A DNA stretch of 64,000 nt from Pseudopyrenochaeta lycopersici (GCA_003313425.1 NHZP01000001.1:2356001-2420000), one strand, 5' to 3'. Shown: positions 11,437 to 23,083, counted from the stretch's first letter. Made by a program: numbers and translations. Notes: generated from the sequence alone by a model not told the origin.

Positions 11437-13963
11437 ACGCCGAGATGGCCTTTTCTTACCACCAGTTCAATAAAAAGTTGATCCGCTCGGTCCGCTTGCA
11501 GCGCAGAATGTGGTTGAGGCTGTCGGTAGGTCTTCTTTCGGGCTAAACTACCGAAGTGTGACTGACACCACCACCAGCGCCCATCATACAGCTTACAGAA
11601 GCCAAACTGAACACCTCTTGTGCGCGATATTCCTATTGATTTGACCGCGCCTCTGTAGGTTCGCGGCTCTATCTGAGTCAGAACTCTATCATACCAAAGC
11701 TGTGTCACCTGGACTTCAATACACCCTTGTTGTTCGGAGACGTCCGAAGACCTTCGCAGCCATTTCGTATTTGTCCCAAAAAGTGTAAAAAGGGGCTTCA
11801 ATAACCCGATTTCAGCCTTCAGCTGGCTACATCCGAACGCCCATGGCACTCGTTGCTTTCTCGCCACTACGTGAGAGCAACCAATGCCTATAGAATCATT
11901 CAGGATAGATCAGCCAGAGCCCTCCATCCCGACAACGACTGACCAGAGCTGTATTTCAGGGTCCAAGGTAAGCGAAGATCTTCACGAATACTCAGCTTAC
12001 TTTCAGGCCGATTTTCCAGTTCAGACTCTACTCGGAGACTCTGGAAAGCTAAACATAGCAGCCTTTCCGGAGATGCCGACGTCAGAATCACGATCTCTTT
12101 TGAGGGCGCATTAAACACATCAAATGATAGTCCAGATATTGATCCTACCCTCGTTACAGCTGGTAACATGAGTGAAGTGTTGCGCGAAGAATGTTTTTCT
12201 GACCACAATCAAAGAGCACCCTTGTAGAGCGTCCGTAGACTAACTTGTCTTTCCAGGATCTGGTATTGATTACTAAATTTTCTCGCGTATAGATCAGGTA
12301 AGCGAGAGATGTCGTTCTCTAGTCTACGCCTCAACCGGCACTTGAGTTGTAGTGAACCCACCCTGCGTATTGAAAATCATCGTCGGGTCCGCTTGCTTTC
12401 TTCAAATGACGTATTCTACGGATACGACCGATGTGATCAACATTCGGGCCGATGCCTTGTCTTCGCTATTCCTATCACTCTTCACCGCTATACACCGCTT
12501 TTCTGGGCAACCGCCAATCATCTACGCTACACGACTATGTTTGCAATTATTCTTGACTAGTTTACACATTATTGCGAGGGTTACCTTACCATCTCGCTTC
12601 GGACATGCAAGTGCCATCTCAGGGAAGCCCTTTTCCACACCTAAACGCAGCCTCTCGAGTTTACCGGTCGTTCGGGCCAATGTCGGGGGCATGCTGAATA
12701 TTCTCGATTCCTCGAACTACTCCGGAACCCATAGCCTGGCTTCTTCACACTGTTTATTGGTCAGCCACTTGCCTTGAGGCTTTCACCGCTGAAAATATCA
12801 TTGTCAGTGCTGCCGATCCTCGGACTTGCTCGTAAAAGGTATGCCCCCGGCCTGTCAAACCAGATATCTCCACTCGTCTTCCTTTACAACCAAGCGTTTC
12901 TGTGGAGTACCTCTATACCTGAGCATGTCACCAGTCTATAACCGAAAATTGCCACAAAACTTCGAGAGATCGGCACTAGACACTCCATACTCCACTTTAG
13001 AAGCCCGAAAACTGCCCGACGGGTTGCTGAAACATGAGGCTCTCACCGACCACGTCATTGCGCATGTTTCGAGCTCTTCAGAACGTGAAGATCCATTCCA
13101 TCGTTCTACCGAAGACGTGATAGGCCACGTCCTACTCGTTTCGGAGTACTGATGCATTCTGTAACCTCCCCGCAGAGTAACAAGTATGGTATTCATCCCA
13201 GAAGATTCGCACGACTCACGTCTAATCACCCGTCAATGCGCTTTACCTTGCCTTCTATGATCTGCAACCCTCGCCTTCGTCTTTATTCCAGCGCATTTTC
13301 AGGCCTCACCGCTTTATATGCGGAGAATGCTCTCCAATTTGACATCTGTCCGCATGTCCGCGGTGCACATTGAGAGTATCTCGGCGGCTATTTTGAGATT
13401 CTTCACTTACGTATCGCCCGCAATAACGCCTATCAACCTTCAAAAAGGGCCGACGAGCAGCAATCCAGATGCTCCCGGAATGCTAACCTCTTCATGATAC
13501 TGCAAGGCTCACACTAGGCCGCAAAGACGCAGAACAGACGATGGGGGCGTAGACTCGATTTCGGCCCTATGGCGTTAGAGACAACGCATACAGGCTTCAT
13601 CAGGGAACTGAGGGGTACACAGCTCAGACAACGACTTCCGACCTCACTGCCGACGGAAGAGGGACTGGCAGCATGTACCCATCTGCCGTGCTTTGGCGGA
13701 TACAAGCCCCGCTCTTCATGTCATGGGACACACTACAGACCATAAGCAAGAAGAGAACGGCAAATACGCATACGGACATATCGTTCCTTTCGGATCGAAA
13801 CTATGTCTCGAGAGGCTGGGATAACGAGTCGGTGAGTTTGACTTCAAACTGTCTTGTGCCTATCTTACCACAGCCTGGCATCGAAAGGGACTTTTGGGAA
13901 CGCAAGGATAGCGAGCGTGCTTTTCATTTACTACAACATTGGCTGGTAGCCGAGAGAAAGTGA
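11437..13963 (+). pseudogene. Possible decayed multi-exon gene, family unknown
   Basis: Several plus-strand stretches look protein-coding but do not join into one frame. A possible start MAFSYHQFNKKLIRS at 11,437 is followed by a GTAGGT donor and a CCACCAG acceptor. At about 12,004-12,226 a frame reads through FEGALNTSNDSPDIDP. 12,352-12,777 and 12,826-13,152 are open for 141 and 108 codons. At 13,673-13,963 two segments flank a clean intron (GTGAGT at about 13,830 to CCACAG) and end in HLLQHWLVAERK. Phases conflict between these pieces, which suggests indels in an old gene, or a divergent gene whose exons I have not resolved. No domain was recognised. Confidence 0.25.
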
Positions 13964-14719
13964 GAAAATTTTAAACTAATGCTATTGAAGAACTAGTCAC
14001 GTCTTCAGACTGACTGAGTCTGGGGAGTATGTTAGACGACATCTAGCCTAATCCATTGCAAGAGTGTCGCAAGATCAGAAAGACTTTTAAAGATCTCATC
14101 GTGTACTTCGAGCTCATACTCCAAACAAAATGCTAGGATCGTTCCTCCCTTGTCCTATTTAAGAATTATAATGAAATGTCTTGAGATTATGGCAAGTGTC
14201 CAGCTACCAAATTTCTTTCGGGCTGATATAGTGATTTCGAAGCCAGTCAAAAATAAAGCATGAATAATTCATTACTAAGTAAGAACGGTAGTCGCATGCA
14301 TTCCTTGACAACAATTCTACAGCTACTAAGAGACCAGGCAGGGAAGGCCGCGAACCACTTCGCCGTCAAATATCAGTCTCAGGACATCGTGTGAAAGGTT
14401 GATAATTAACCTATAGCGTTTGGAGAATGTAGCAGGTTGGCGTGCAATTAGCAGAAAGGGGACATTGGAGTGCTAGGCTTGCATAGACTTCTGAGACTGC
14501 ATACGCGTGACGCATGAGAAAAAGGGCCCAGGGGTGGGGAATATTACAATATATTTGTACATACACATACGTCGACATCCTACACAAACACAAGCCCATT
14601 TTTGCCCATGTTTCGTGAGTCATTGCTTCACAACAACTCTATATACTGTATACTGGCCCAGAAGCTAGAAACCTGCATCTGCTCTCTTCTTTTGTGCCGC
14701 GGGGTGTTGTTGGAGCTCT
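13964..14719. other. Intergenic, AT-leaning
   Basis: No gene-like frame. It includes the 3' flank of the PPR gene. Confidence 0.35.
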
Positions 14720-17221
14720 TTAACGAATAGTTACGCCGTCATCCTGTCTGGCTGCCCTGGCATTGCCCTCAATTTTCCTCTTGCTACTCCGCTTCTGCCA
14801 CTCCCGCTCCTGGGGCTCAGCGAGACTGATTGATGCTCTGCGATTCGCTTTCCTTCGCAGCCGCGGATGCCATATCTGATCATGTAACATACCGGGTCCA
14901 AACGACTGCGGGTCCGTCAATAGTTGGCTACCCCAGATCTTGTTAACTTCCTCGACATATACACTGTACGGTGTTGAGTTGACCTTCTCCATAAGTCTAT
15001 TCTCCTTTTTCCTACTTCTACCGCGACCGAACATCACAACGAATTGCATCTGCAGGGCTTTGAGAACGGTATGTTGACGTACATATACACCTAGGTCCCG
15101 AAGTTGCACAACAGTTTTAAGGCCAACGCTCCAGTCAAGGCGATTGAGGATCTGTCTTCGGAGGAGTCTGCGGCGGTAGTGCTTCTTCTCGAGCGTAGAG
15201 CCGAGCATGGACTGCTCAAGGCGTGAGTTTGCCAGCAGACCCGCCCTGAAGCCCCAGATGATAAGAGCTTGCTGGAGCGAAGGCTGGAAGAGTCTTCGGA
15301 GAGGATGGAACGGACTTTGTCGTTGGGTGATCATGGCGGGAAAGTGGAAGTAGTGATTGCTTCCCGGGTAGGTTGCGCGTAGCTTCTTCATTGCCGGTTG
15401 TAGGAAAGGCGATGCCGGAAGCCCAGTAAACTGCATGCTACTCCTTGGCGCGTACCAGGACAGAAGCCATAGCAAAAGACGTCTCAGTTCTCGGAAGCGA
15501 CCGAGCATACCAAAACGACAAATAATCTCACGCCAAGCAGATGGAGAGATGGCTCCTGTGCCTGATTCGAGGATGGTCATAAAGACCCGGGTAACGAAGC
15601 GCAAATCATCGAAATTCCCATGGGTTGATCGACCTGGTTTGCGGCCAGGCCGCCGGGGTCGCAGCAAGCCCTTGACCGCAGCAATAGAATCAAGCGATAC
15701 CATTACACCTCTAGTACCCATGTCTTGCAGTACTTCCATAACATGCTGCGGCCCGGATCGCTTGATGTGGACTTGGAGCAGCATATTCCACGATGCTGCA
15801 CTAGAGTCATTATGGAAAAGTGACAAGATCGCTAGGGTGCGTTGCGCCTGTACGAAGTCTTCTCGGTCTAGATAGTGCTCGAGCAGCGCCCGTTGCACTT
15901 CGGCATCGCCAAAAACGTCTGGATGTTGATCACTTTCAAGCATACTGCGCACCAGCTGCCACTTTTGTTCCATGGCAAACTTCTCTAATGCTACAGAGAA
16001 AACGCAGCCTTGCAGCGTAATACCCGCTGCTTTGAGCTCCTCAAATCTCTTTGGCAGGTCCTCTACTGGGCGTGTTCGTGATGCCATCGCCAGCACTGCC
16101 TGAGGACCGATCTCGTTCACGCCGACCATGGCCAGGCCCTGTATAATCGATCCTGGCGGAAATGATCGAGTTGCAAACATCCGGGCGCAGAACGAGTCCT
16201 CGAAACGGACTGGTGCGGTGTCACGGCCTAACAGCCGCTGCGTAAGCTCCTTGTTGTATGTGCCAGCCCGCTGTCGCGGCTTCTTCAGTGTGCTCTTTGT
16301 ACCAAAGTGCACTTCGGTACTGGAGATAGTCGAGGCCTCAGCTGTGAAAATGCTGACGAGTGGATGGCGAGCCACAGACTCGGAGGGCATATCATTCCGG
16401 AATGTGCAGAGCATGTGCCAGCGTCTGGCCATTGCTATGTGCCCCCTCTCAATGAGTGGCGGTACTATCTCATCGTATAGGTCTCGCTCATTGCTATTCC
16501 GGTAAATATCCATCAGCGCTTCGTACGCTGGAGGCCTGAAGGTGGACCGTCCCAGGATTGCCAAATGTCGCAGTGGAAGCTTTCTGAGATTCAGCTTCAC
16601 CAGCATTTTGTGGTGATACTCCAATGCATCTCTCGGTCCGCGTAGCAGCCATGTGCCCATGACCAAGTCGTAGATGCGAGGGTAGGTCTTGCCCGTCTTG
16701 TGGAGCATATCGGCTGCATGGTCTATGATGCTCAGCACTAGCTCAGGGTGCTTGATGAATGTCGCCCACAGAAACTCGGCGTCTGGCGTGTCGTTGGTCG
16801 GCAAACAATATCCTCGCTGGCGGCACTCTCTCCAGGTTGATTTGATGCCCTGGAGTCTCTGGAGCCTCTCCCGGAGCGCAAGAGTGGCTGCCCATGATGC
16901 ATCATCGCCCTTTCCTCTGTCGTCACTCAGGGCGCTGTGATCCGGGGTGTCAAGCATCGCCTCTTGGGAGCCCGTCGTGCCTTCTGCTTCGAGCAATTGG
17001 CGCACTCTGTCTCGGCTGACCACCTCTTGCTGCGCATCTTGCCACCGTCTCCATTTCTGTTTCGAAGTTCGGTTGTTTGAGTAACTGCGACGCGAGGCTG
17101 TGGAATTGCAGCATCTGGCCGCTGTCGAACAAATTGGTGGGAGCTCGGGGGTGGTGACGATCAATCGCAGCAGTCTCAGGGCAGACGGGCTTGCGAGGAG
17201 CCGGTCCAGGGCCGGTGGCAT
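14720..17221 (-). CDS. Mitochondrial pentatricopeptide-repeat (PPR) domain protein
   Basis: Intronless frame of 833 aa. The N-terminus from ATG 17221 (MPPALDRLLASPSALRLLR) is rich in Arg, Leu, Ser and Ala without acidic residues, as in a mitochondrial presequence. The body consists of helical hairpins of PPR character, for example SSAASWNMLLQVHIKRSG, HVMEVLQDMGTRGV and SAWREIICRFGMLGRFREL. The C-terminus is strongly basic (RRKANRRAS to KRSSKRKIEGNARAARQ), which fits RNA binding. Fungal PPR proteins act in mitochondrial RNA stability, processing or translation; the specific target cannot be told from sequence. A TTG two codons upstream is not a credible start. The promoter is shared with the divergent COX VIIa-like gene. 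Confidence 0.75.
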   Translation of the reverse strand: MPPALDRLLASPSALRLLRLIVTTPELPPICSTAARCCNSTASRRSYSNNRTSKQKWRRWQDAQQEVVSRDRVRQLLEAEGTTGSQEAMLDTPDHSALSDDRGKGDDASWAATLALRERLQRLQGIKSTWRECRQRGYCLPTNDTPDAEFLWATFIKHPELVLSIIDHAADMLHKTGKTYPRIYDLVMGTWLLRGPRDALEYHHKMLVKLNLRKLPLRHLAILGRSTFRPPAYEALMDIYRNSNERDLYDEIVPPLIERGHIAMARRWHMLCTFRNDMPSESVARHPLVSIFTAEASTISSTEVHFGTKSTLKKPRQRAGTYNKELTQRLLGRDTAPVRFEDSFCARMFATRSFPPGSIIQGLAMVGVNEIGPQAVLAMASRTRPVEDLPKRFEELKAAGITLQGCVFSVALEKFAMEQKWQLVRSMLESDQHPDVFGDAEVQRALLEHYLDREDFVQAQRTLAILSLFHNDSSAASWNMLLQVHIKRSGPQHVMEVLQDMGTRGVMVSLDSIAAVKGLLRPRRPGRKPGRSTHGNFDDLRFVTRVFMTILESGTGAISPSAWREIICRFGMLGRFRELRRLLLWLLSWYAPRSSMQFTGLPASPFLQPAMKKLRATYPGSNHYFHFPAMITQRQSPFHPLRRLFQPSLQQALIIWGFRAGLLANSRLEQSMLGSTLEKKHYRRRLLRRQILNRLDWSVGLKTVVQLRDLGVYVRQHTVLKALQMQFVVMFGRGRSRKKENRLMEKVNSTPYSVYVEEVNKIWGSQLLTDPQSFGPGMLHDQIWHPRLRRKANRRASISLAEPQEREWQKRSSKRKIEGNARAARQDDGVTIR

Positions 17222-17458
17222 CAACAAGACAGCAAAATATGCAGAGTCAGTCCATGGGCAGCCGCAATCGCCCTCTCACTACTGCGCAAGCTCAAGCTCA
17301 AGTCGCGAAAGTTAACGGCGCTCAAACCGGCTAAGCGCCTTGGCGCTCAACTTCCTTCGTCCAACCGATCATTCGACCTGCAACTTCAACGAACGACACA
17401 CGAACCGATCCACCCATTGTCCCCGCGACACCGCACATACACCTCTCCACTCTTCACA
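17222..17458. promoter_or_regulatory. Compact divergent promoter for PPR and COX VIIa-like genes
   Basis: Only 237 bp separate the two start codons. The stretch contains an imperfect repeat of GGCGCT/AGCGCC units around 17,310-17,345 and a C/A-rich segment before the COX start. Both products are predicted to be mitochondrial, so co-regulation is plausible but not shown. Confidence 0.45.
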
Positions 17459-17975
17459 ATGGCAGGGTACGTCTACTCTGCAGCTGCGCACGTGGTTGTC
17501 GGGCGGTAAAATACCTGCGACACCGCCGCCTGCGCTCCGCCGGCTTCTCGCCCATAGCTCGGTACTGACAGCCTGCAGCTGGGTCTTCCGCGAGAACCGC
17601 GTCCCGCATTATCAGCGCGAATTTCAGAAGCACGATGGCTTGAGGACATGGGAAAAGGTGCGTTGTCTTGATACAGAAGAGCTTGGGAGGTGGTGTGGGC
17701 ATGACGTGGCTGGCTGGAGGATCCTTCGTCTTCCGAGGCCGCGACTGGGTCTTTGTGAACACGATTATCTGAGAATCACATGCTGACAATGTGTCTCGGT
17801 AGGCCCGTGGCAAGTTCATGGTTCCTGCATTCAAGGTTATGCTTTTCACCAGCTTTGGTGCCAGCATGTACATGATGGGCCGTCTAGTCCTGGTGAGTCT
17901 TACAGATATATAACAGTCGGTCACCGTGGCTAATAAACTGCATAGGGACACAAGACTTGGGTTGGAAAGAACTAG
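17459..17975 (+). CDS. Cytochrome c oxidase subunit VIIa-like (Cox7 type) small protein
   Basis: Four small exons, 17459-17466, 17579-17657, 17803-17892 and 17946-17975 (introns 112, 145 and 53 bp), encode 68 aa. The soluble N-terminal part reads NRVPHYQREFQ and is followed by one transmembrane helix around VMLFTSFGASMYMMGRLVL and a short tail GHKTWVGKN. Size, topology and the N-terminal motif match fungal cytochrome c oxidase subunit VIIa, a single-span accessory subunit of complex IV in the inner membrane. The first exon is only eight bases (ATGGCAGG before GTACGT), but phase is kept at all three junctions. The gene has no long open frame and would be missed by ORF calling. The exact subunit name is moderately certain. 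Confidence 0.7.
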
Positions 17976-18618
17976 AGCACAAGAAATGATAGGGATATCA
18001 GGACAGGGCAACATGGAAACATCTTTGTCGTCCTCATTGTACAAACAATCAACAAGTCTGCAACTCATCACCATGTCTCTTTTGTCCCATTGAATAGAAT
18101 GTATTCAGCAACGTCTCATACAGCACTGTCGAGCATCCTGCTTCGACCCTGGTGATAGCTCACGAGCGTTGTATGATCCCACTGACGTCCAGAATGACAC
18201 CCGCACATCCAACGACAGAGCCATGGATCAAGACAAGTAATTGATGCTCCAGTTCAGACTTGCCTTTAATGTGGATAAGACCATGACGCCGATACACAAC
18301 ACGGTCTGGATGTGCTTAATCTTCTGATGGATTGAGCCGGAGTGGCTTCAAAATCTACTGCAATTGCTTAAGAAAGATTCGCAAAAAGCTTCACGCTTCA
18401 GAGACAAATGCAGACAGGCCCAACCACTATGGTCACGAGTAGTGGAGTTAGACTGCATGGTTGAGCCCCAGGCAAGCTCCCCGGCCTGCCCCTCCACATT
18501 CGTGCTAGCGCTATCCAAAACGTCAGTGCCGAGCCGAGATCCTTCTAGCAACACCTCCCGCGCGGCGTCGCTCCAACTGCAACACCTGTCCACTGTGCCA
18601 TTGAGCTGATCAGATACA
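17976..18618. other. Intergenic
   Basis: Holds the COX VIIa-like 3' region and the promoter of the CCDC47-family gene. No other feature seen. Confidence 0.4.
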
Positions 18619-20261
18619 ATGGCAGATTTCGTCAAGGGACTCTTTGGTGGGCAGAAGCCTGTACAGGCGCCAGTTGCCGGTGACGATGGTACGTATGCGC
18701 TTCCTTCTTGTGCAATCTACAACAATTCCAACGGCCGGGACATGGGAGCCGCATACGACACTAGTTGACGCTTGCTTTGGTCTGCCAACTGCTGCAATAG
18801 CATCCGGGAGAAGCGGGAGAAGCGGGAGAAGCAGGAGAAGCAGTGGTTGATAGCAGAGAGTTGAAGTCATGCAGAGTCGCGTCGCATGCTGACACCATCG
18901 CAGACTTCGCCGACTACGCAGGCGCTCCTGAACCTACGCCAGCGGCCATCTCGTCATTCACCACTGGCGCGGCGCAAGCAGCGCCTACCTCGACCCTTGG
19001 CAACCGCCCGTACACAGCATGGTACCGTGTGTGGGAGCGCACGACCCTGGAGGACTTCAGGCTGGAGATGTACATCTTGCCCTTCCTCCTTGCCATCATC
19101 ATCGTCCATGTCTGGGGCACAAAGCGGAATCGCAACAAGGCCAAGACCTGGATGAGGGCTCATGCGCCGATTCTGCTGCAAGAATTCGCCCAGGTTGGCT
19201 ATACCGTTCCCCTAGCTTCGGCAGAGGATCTGGCTGGCCCGGCTGCTGAGCTGGCAGCCCAGCAGGCTCTTGAAAAGGCGTCGAACCCGGATACCATGCT
19301 CCGCGAGAAGAAGGCCGACGAGTTCCAGACGTATGCGACAGGACGCCAGAATGTTGCTTTTATTGACTTCAAGCTTACCCTCGCTAAGCGCTTCAACCCA
19401 TTCATGCGTCTGGGCGAGCACACCATCCCCTTGTTCATCGAGAGCTTCCCCGCTCCTCAGGAACGTCTCGAGGCTACCGCGTACGTGTTTGACGGCCAAG
19501 AGGCCAAGGTGGCTCCCGCATATGGCAAGGGCGACGCGAAAAAGGTTCCCAACAGCGCCTTTGATGGATTCGTCTTCGCTATCGTGCACAAGGATGTCAT
19601 GAAGCGTCTGCGTGATGATCGCTACGATTTGTCCCTCACTGCGACTCGCGATCACGCCAAACTCCCTATCTGGGCCACTGTCATGAGCGAGAGTGCCGAG
19701 GTTACTGATACGCTTCTCACACCCGAGCTCATCAAGGCCGTCAATGAGGCTGGAGACAGCTTTGAGGCACTTGTTGTTACCGACCAGCCCATGGATCAGC
19801 CAAAGACGTGAGTTCTGCTTCCTATATGCTAAAGGCTAGAGCACTTTTCAGCCTTCGTCATTCCCTTGAAGAAACCTAGCTGACATCCTGGCAGCCTCGA
19901 TGAGACCAAGCCTCGCAAACGCGTCAATCTCTCTCTGAAGCTTACTTCTGACTACACGTCTACTCTCCCCATCTTCACCTACTTCTTGCGCATGTCCGAC
20001 CACCTCGTCTCCGCCGCGCACTTCCGCCCGGAAGCACTCCGCCGTATCAAGCAGACCCGTGAGGAGCGCATCGCGAAGCTCCGCAAGGTAGACGATGAAG
20101 AGAAGGCTGAGGAGAGGAAACTTGCTGCCGATAAGCTGAAGAAGGAGCAGCGTGATGCGAAGTTGGGACGCTTGAGCGCGGATGAGCAAAGGAAGTTTTT
20201 GGAGAAGGAAAGGGAGAGGAATGCGAAGAAGGGCATGAAGAGAAGCACTGTCAAGGCCTAA
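18619..20261 (+). CDS. CCDC47-family (DUF1682) ER membrane protein
   Basis: Three exons, 18619-18688, 18904-19807 and 19895-20261 (introns 215 and 87 bp), encode 446 aa. The N-terminus has a short soluble segment, then one transmembrane helix (MYILPFLLAIIIVHVWG), a large cytosolic DUF1682 domain, and a C-terminal Lys/Glu/Arg-rich coiled coil (EERIAKLRKVDDEEKAEERK) ending in a basic tail. This is the CCDC47 architecture. The animal protein belongs to the PAT/multipass translocon machinery at the ER and affects calcium handling; the same role in this fungus is inferred. ATG 18619 is chosen because MADFVKGLFGG splices in frame onto the exon carrying DFADYAG. Intron 1 is longer than its neighbours and contains a 9-bp tandem repeat. 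Confidence 0.85.
18806..18841 (+). repeat. 9-bp tandem repeat in intron 1 of the CCDC47-family gene
   Basis: About four copies of a GGGAGAAGC unit, the last with a G-to-A change, lie within the first intron about 60 bp before the acceptor. Confidence 0.8.
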
Positions 20262-20660
20262 GGGTTGGCAGGGAACTGGACGGCGTCCCTGACTTTTGTA
20301 AAAGCAATTTGATATTAGCCAAGGGGTGCATCAGTTCCTAGGGTGCGCTCTGGTCAGTTGCAGTTTTCAAAGTTGCGTTGTATAGCATTTCTGGCGGGAT
20401 TTCGGTGAAGCATGAGAGAGAGGGCACAGTCAAGTTGTACGAAAAAGAAGAATAATTCATTAATCTCTCGACATCACAACTTTTAATCGGGCTAAATTCC
20501 ACATTAGGTTGCAGGCTCCTGACAATACTTTGGTGTCAAGTATTCTGGATTCTCCATGCGATCAGTCTCCATCGTAGGATACTATCCATCGAACTCTCCG
20601 CTGCCAGCTAGCTCATAACGTGGACTTATCAAAAGCAAACTTGGAGAAGCCTCAACTCAA
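20262..20660. other. Convergent intergenic region
   Basis: About 400 bp holding the 3' ends of the CCDC47-family gene and the chitinase. Nothing else seen. Confidence 0.4.
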
Positions 20661-23083
20661 TCAATCCCTCTTCGCCCGCTTCCTCCGGCGAACTCGGCAC
20701 GAATCGCTGGGCCCATACTTTTCATCTTTGGCGCGCTGGTGAGCATTCTCGACAGGAATGTGGCGAGCAGGGACGGGACGAGAAAGGATGGGGCGAGCAA
20801 GAACTGGATTGAGCCGGCCAACTCCAACAGCTCCTGTGAGTTCTGCATCCAAGGGCAGCGCCCACGTGGCATCTGCTTCTTCCTGCGGGATTTGCCCGTC
20901 AAGTGGCTCGACGAGCTTTGCGCCGGGCCAGTCAAACTGCTCGAGAGGGGTGCGGTCAATAGGCTCGCCACCTTCAATGGGCTCAACAGGCCGAACAGAG
21001 TCGACGGGTTCGACAGACTCAATAATAGGTTCAATCACAGCCGGTTCCTCGATTGATCCCGCACTCGATTCAGTCTTCTCTTGCAGCTCAGTGGGAACAT
21101 GTCTATTTGGCCCCTCGCCCTCAAAAATGACACGAAAATCAGGAGGCGACCCGGGTTCCTCTGAGTGGTCGCCTTCCGGTCCTTCATCTGTGCCGTCCAC
21201 CCAGACAACATCGTAGGGCGGATCGGGATCCCTCTCGGGGGTGGGCTCATGGGGTGTTTTGAATCTTGGGTTCTCGAAGACTGATGGGTCGAAAGGAAGA
21301 TCGTCCTCGATGGGTCCTGGGCTGTCGACTGGAGCTTCTGGCGCAACAGGGGGCTGTTGGACCTGAGGGACTTGGGGTACTTCGGGCTCTGTGGGAGCCT
21401 CTTCAGGTTGAGGAACCTCTACCTCTACTGGATCCACCTTTATCTCTGGTGCTGGAGCTTCCATGGGCGGCGCAGGGCTTGGTGGGGCGGTATGGCCACC
21501 ACGCTTCGCCAGCTCAGCTGCCATTTGCCGGATGTGACTCCAATCGTAGCTATCTTCACCCAAGCTCCAAGCCATTACGCCTCCGAGTTTGTATTTATCC
21601 ACAATTTCTTCAAACTTACGTGTGATGAGCTCCGGAGTGTCCCAAGTCCAGAATAAGCGGTTTTGCGCATCAAAATAATACTGCCCACCTGCCTCTTCAT
21701 CAGTGACACCGTTCTGAGCAGCGGACTGCCATGACCCAGCGACATCGGAGTCAGTACATCCAGTACCGAATGCATGTTGGCATGCTCCACTGCAGTGTTC
21801 GGGTGAGGTGCCGCAGTTGCCGTACTGTGAGCAACAGCCTGTTGCACACTTGGTACCCTTCTCAGGTCCTGTCTTATATTAGACAATAGTAAGCCATACA
21901 ACGCAGGTAACCAACCACAAGTTCCATCCCATGATACAGTGAGTGCAGATGTGTCAACAGGCTGCATATGGAATTTCTCAAAAGTCCACGCCCCCGAAGT
22001 AAGAAGGTCTTTCCCCGTGACTGGGTCTTCAGCGAGGACGATGGGGCAACCGAGAGGGCTTGGTCCACAGTCACCTTGTGTAGAGAAGTATTTGGCGTAG
22101 TATGCGAAGCCAACTTTACAAATTATCAATGTTAACATCCTCACTTCTATGTTGTGAAGACTCACGGTTGATCTTTTCAGGTGGAGCACCTATTGTGAGA
22201 TAGTTCTCAATCGTGTCTATCGACCCAGCGACAGAAGTGTGATGCTTAGTGACATTGTCGCGACGGTTCATCAAATCGTACGTCATTACCTATAGATGTC
22301 AATTTGAAACCCGTTTTGCGGACTTGCGATTTACAAGTTATTGAAGACTTACATTTATGTAGTCGACAGACGGCCAGATTTTAGGACCATTCTCCGCTGT
22401 AAACGCAATCATGTCCCCTGACCTAGTCAGAACTCCCTGTCACCAAATAATCACGCCAAGAACTTGCCTTCTTTTCCTGGGACAGCGATTGACAGAAGCT
22501 TGTCTCCAATCGCAGTCCGTAACGCTGCAAGGACCTTGGGGAACGCATCAATCTGGTAGACTTTCTCTGAATTAGGGACCTGCTTGTAGTCGGCACCATT
22601 GCCTCCTGGATATTCCCAATCGATGTCTATTTAAATTTAACCATATTTCCGTTACTGCATTGGCGATTACACTAACCTACACCATCGGCCCCAGTATTGG
22701 TAAGCATGGTAGCAACAGCAGCAGCAAACTGTTGTATAGTGGCATCCGTCCTTGATGCCTCAGAAAAGCCAATGTCATCGCCCCAACCACCAACCGCAAT
22801 GCTTACTTTGGCGTTTGGAAACTCGGAACGGATGGTGGAGATGGGAACTTTGGGCTGGAAGTTGGCAGTGGCATTAGCCATGGCGAATGCTAGTACAACA
22901 TGATCGATACCAGCACGATCTTCGGCGTTGGTTGGGCGGGTTGGGTGCCATCTGAATCTGTGTGAGTATCGCGTTTGCTCAAGAGCCGGAATAGACTTAC
23001 TCGTCTGCGTATATCAGAAAACGAGCGTTTGCTGACGCCGCCAGCAAACTGGACACCAAAAGCGTCACTGATGGGAAATGCAT
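20661..23083 (-). CDS. Secreted GH18 chitinase with internal CBM18 (hevein) domain
   Basis: Seven exons join in frame: 23083-23001, 22957-22677, 22626-22468, 22417-22353, 22289-22166, 22113-21916 and 21868-20661, giving 705 aa. A signal peptide ends near residue 20 (MHFPSVTLLVSSLLAASANA). The GH18 motif is DGVDIDWE at 119-126, with catalytic Glu126; the glycosidase hydrolyses chitin. A cysteine-rich chitin-binding type 1 domain occupies about 303-341 (KCATGCCSQYGNCG) and sits inside GH18, which resumes at FDAQNRLFWTWD and closes with GGVMAWSLGEDSYDW near 413. Residues about 429-705 are a Pro/Glu-rich tail ending in basic RVRRRKRAKRD. The third intron (22467-22418) starts with GC instead of GT. 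Killer-toxin-type chitinases act in wall remodelling or attack on other fungi; which applies is unknown. Confidence 0.88.
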
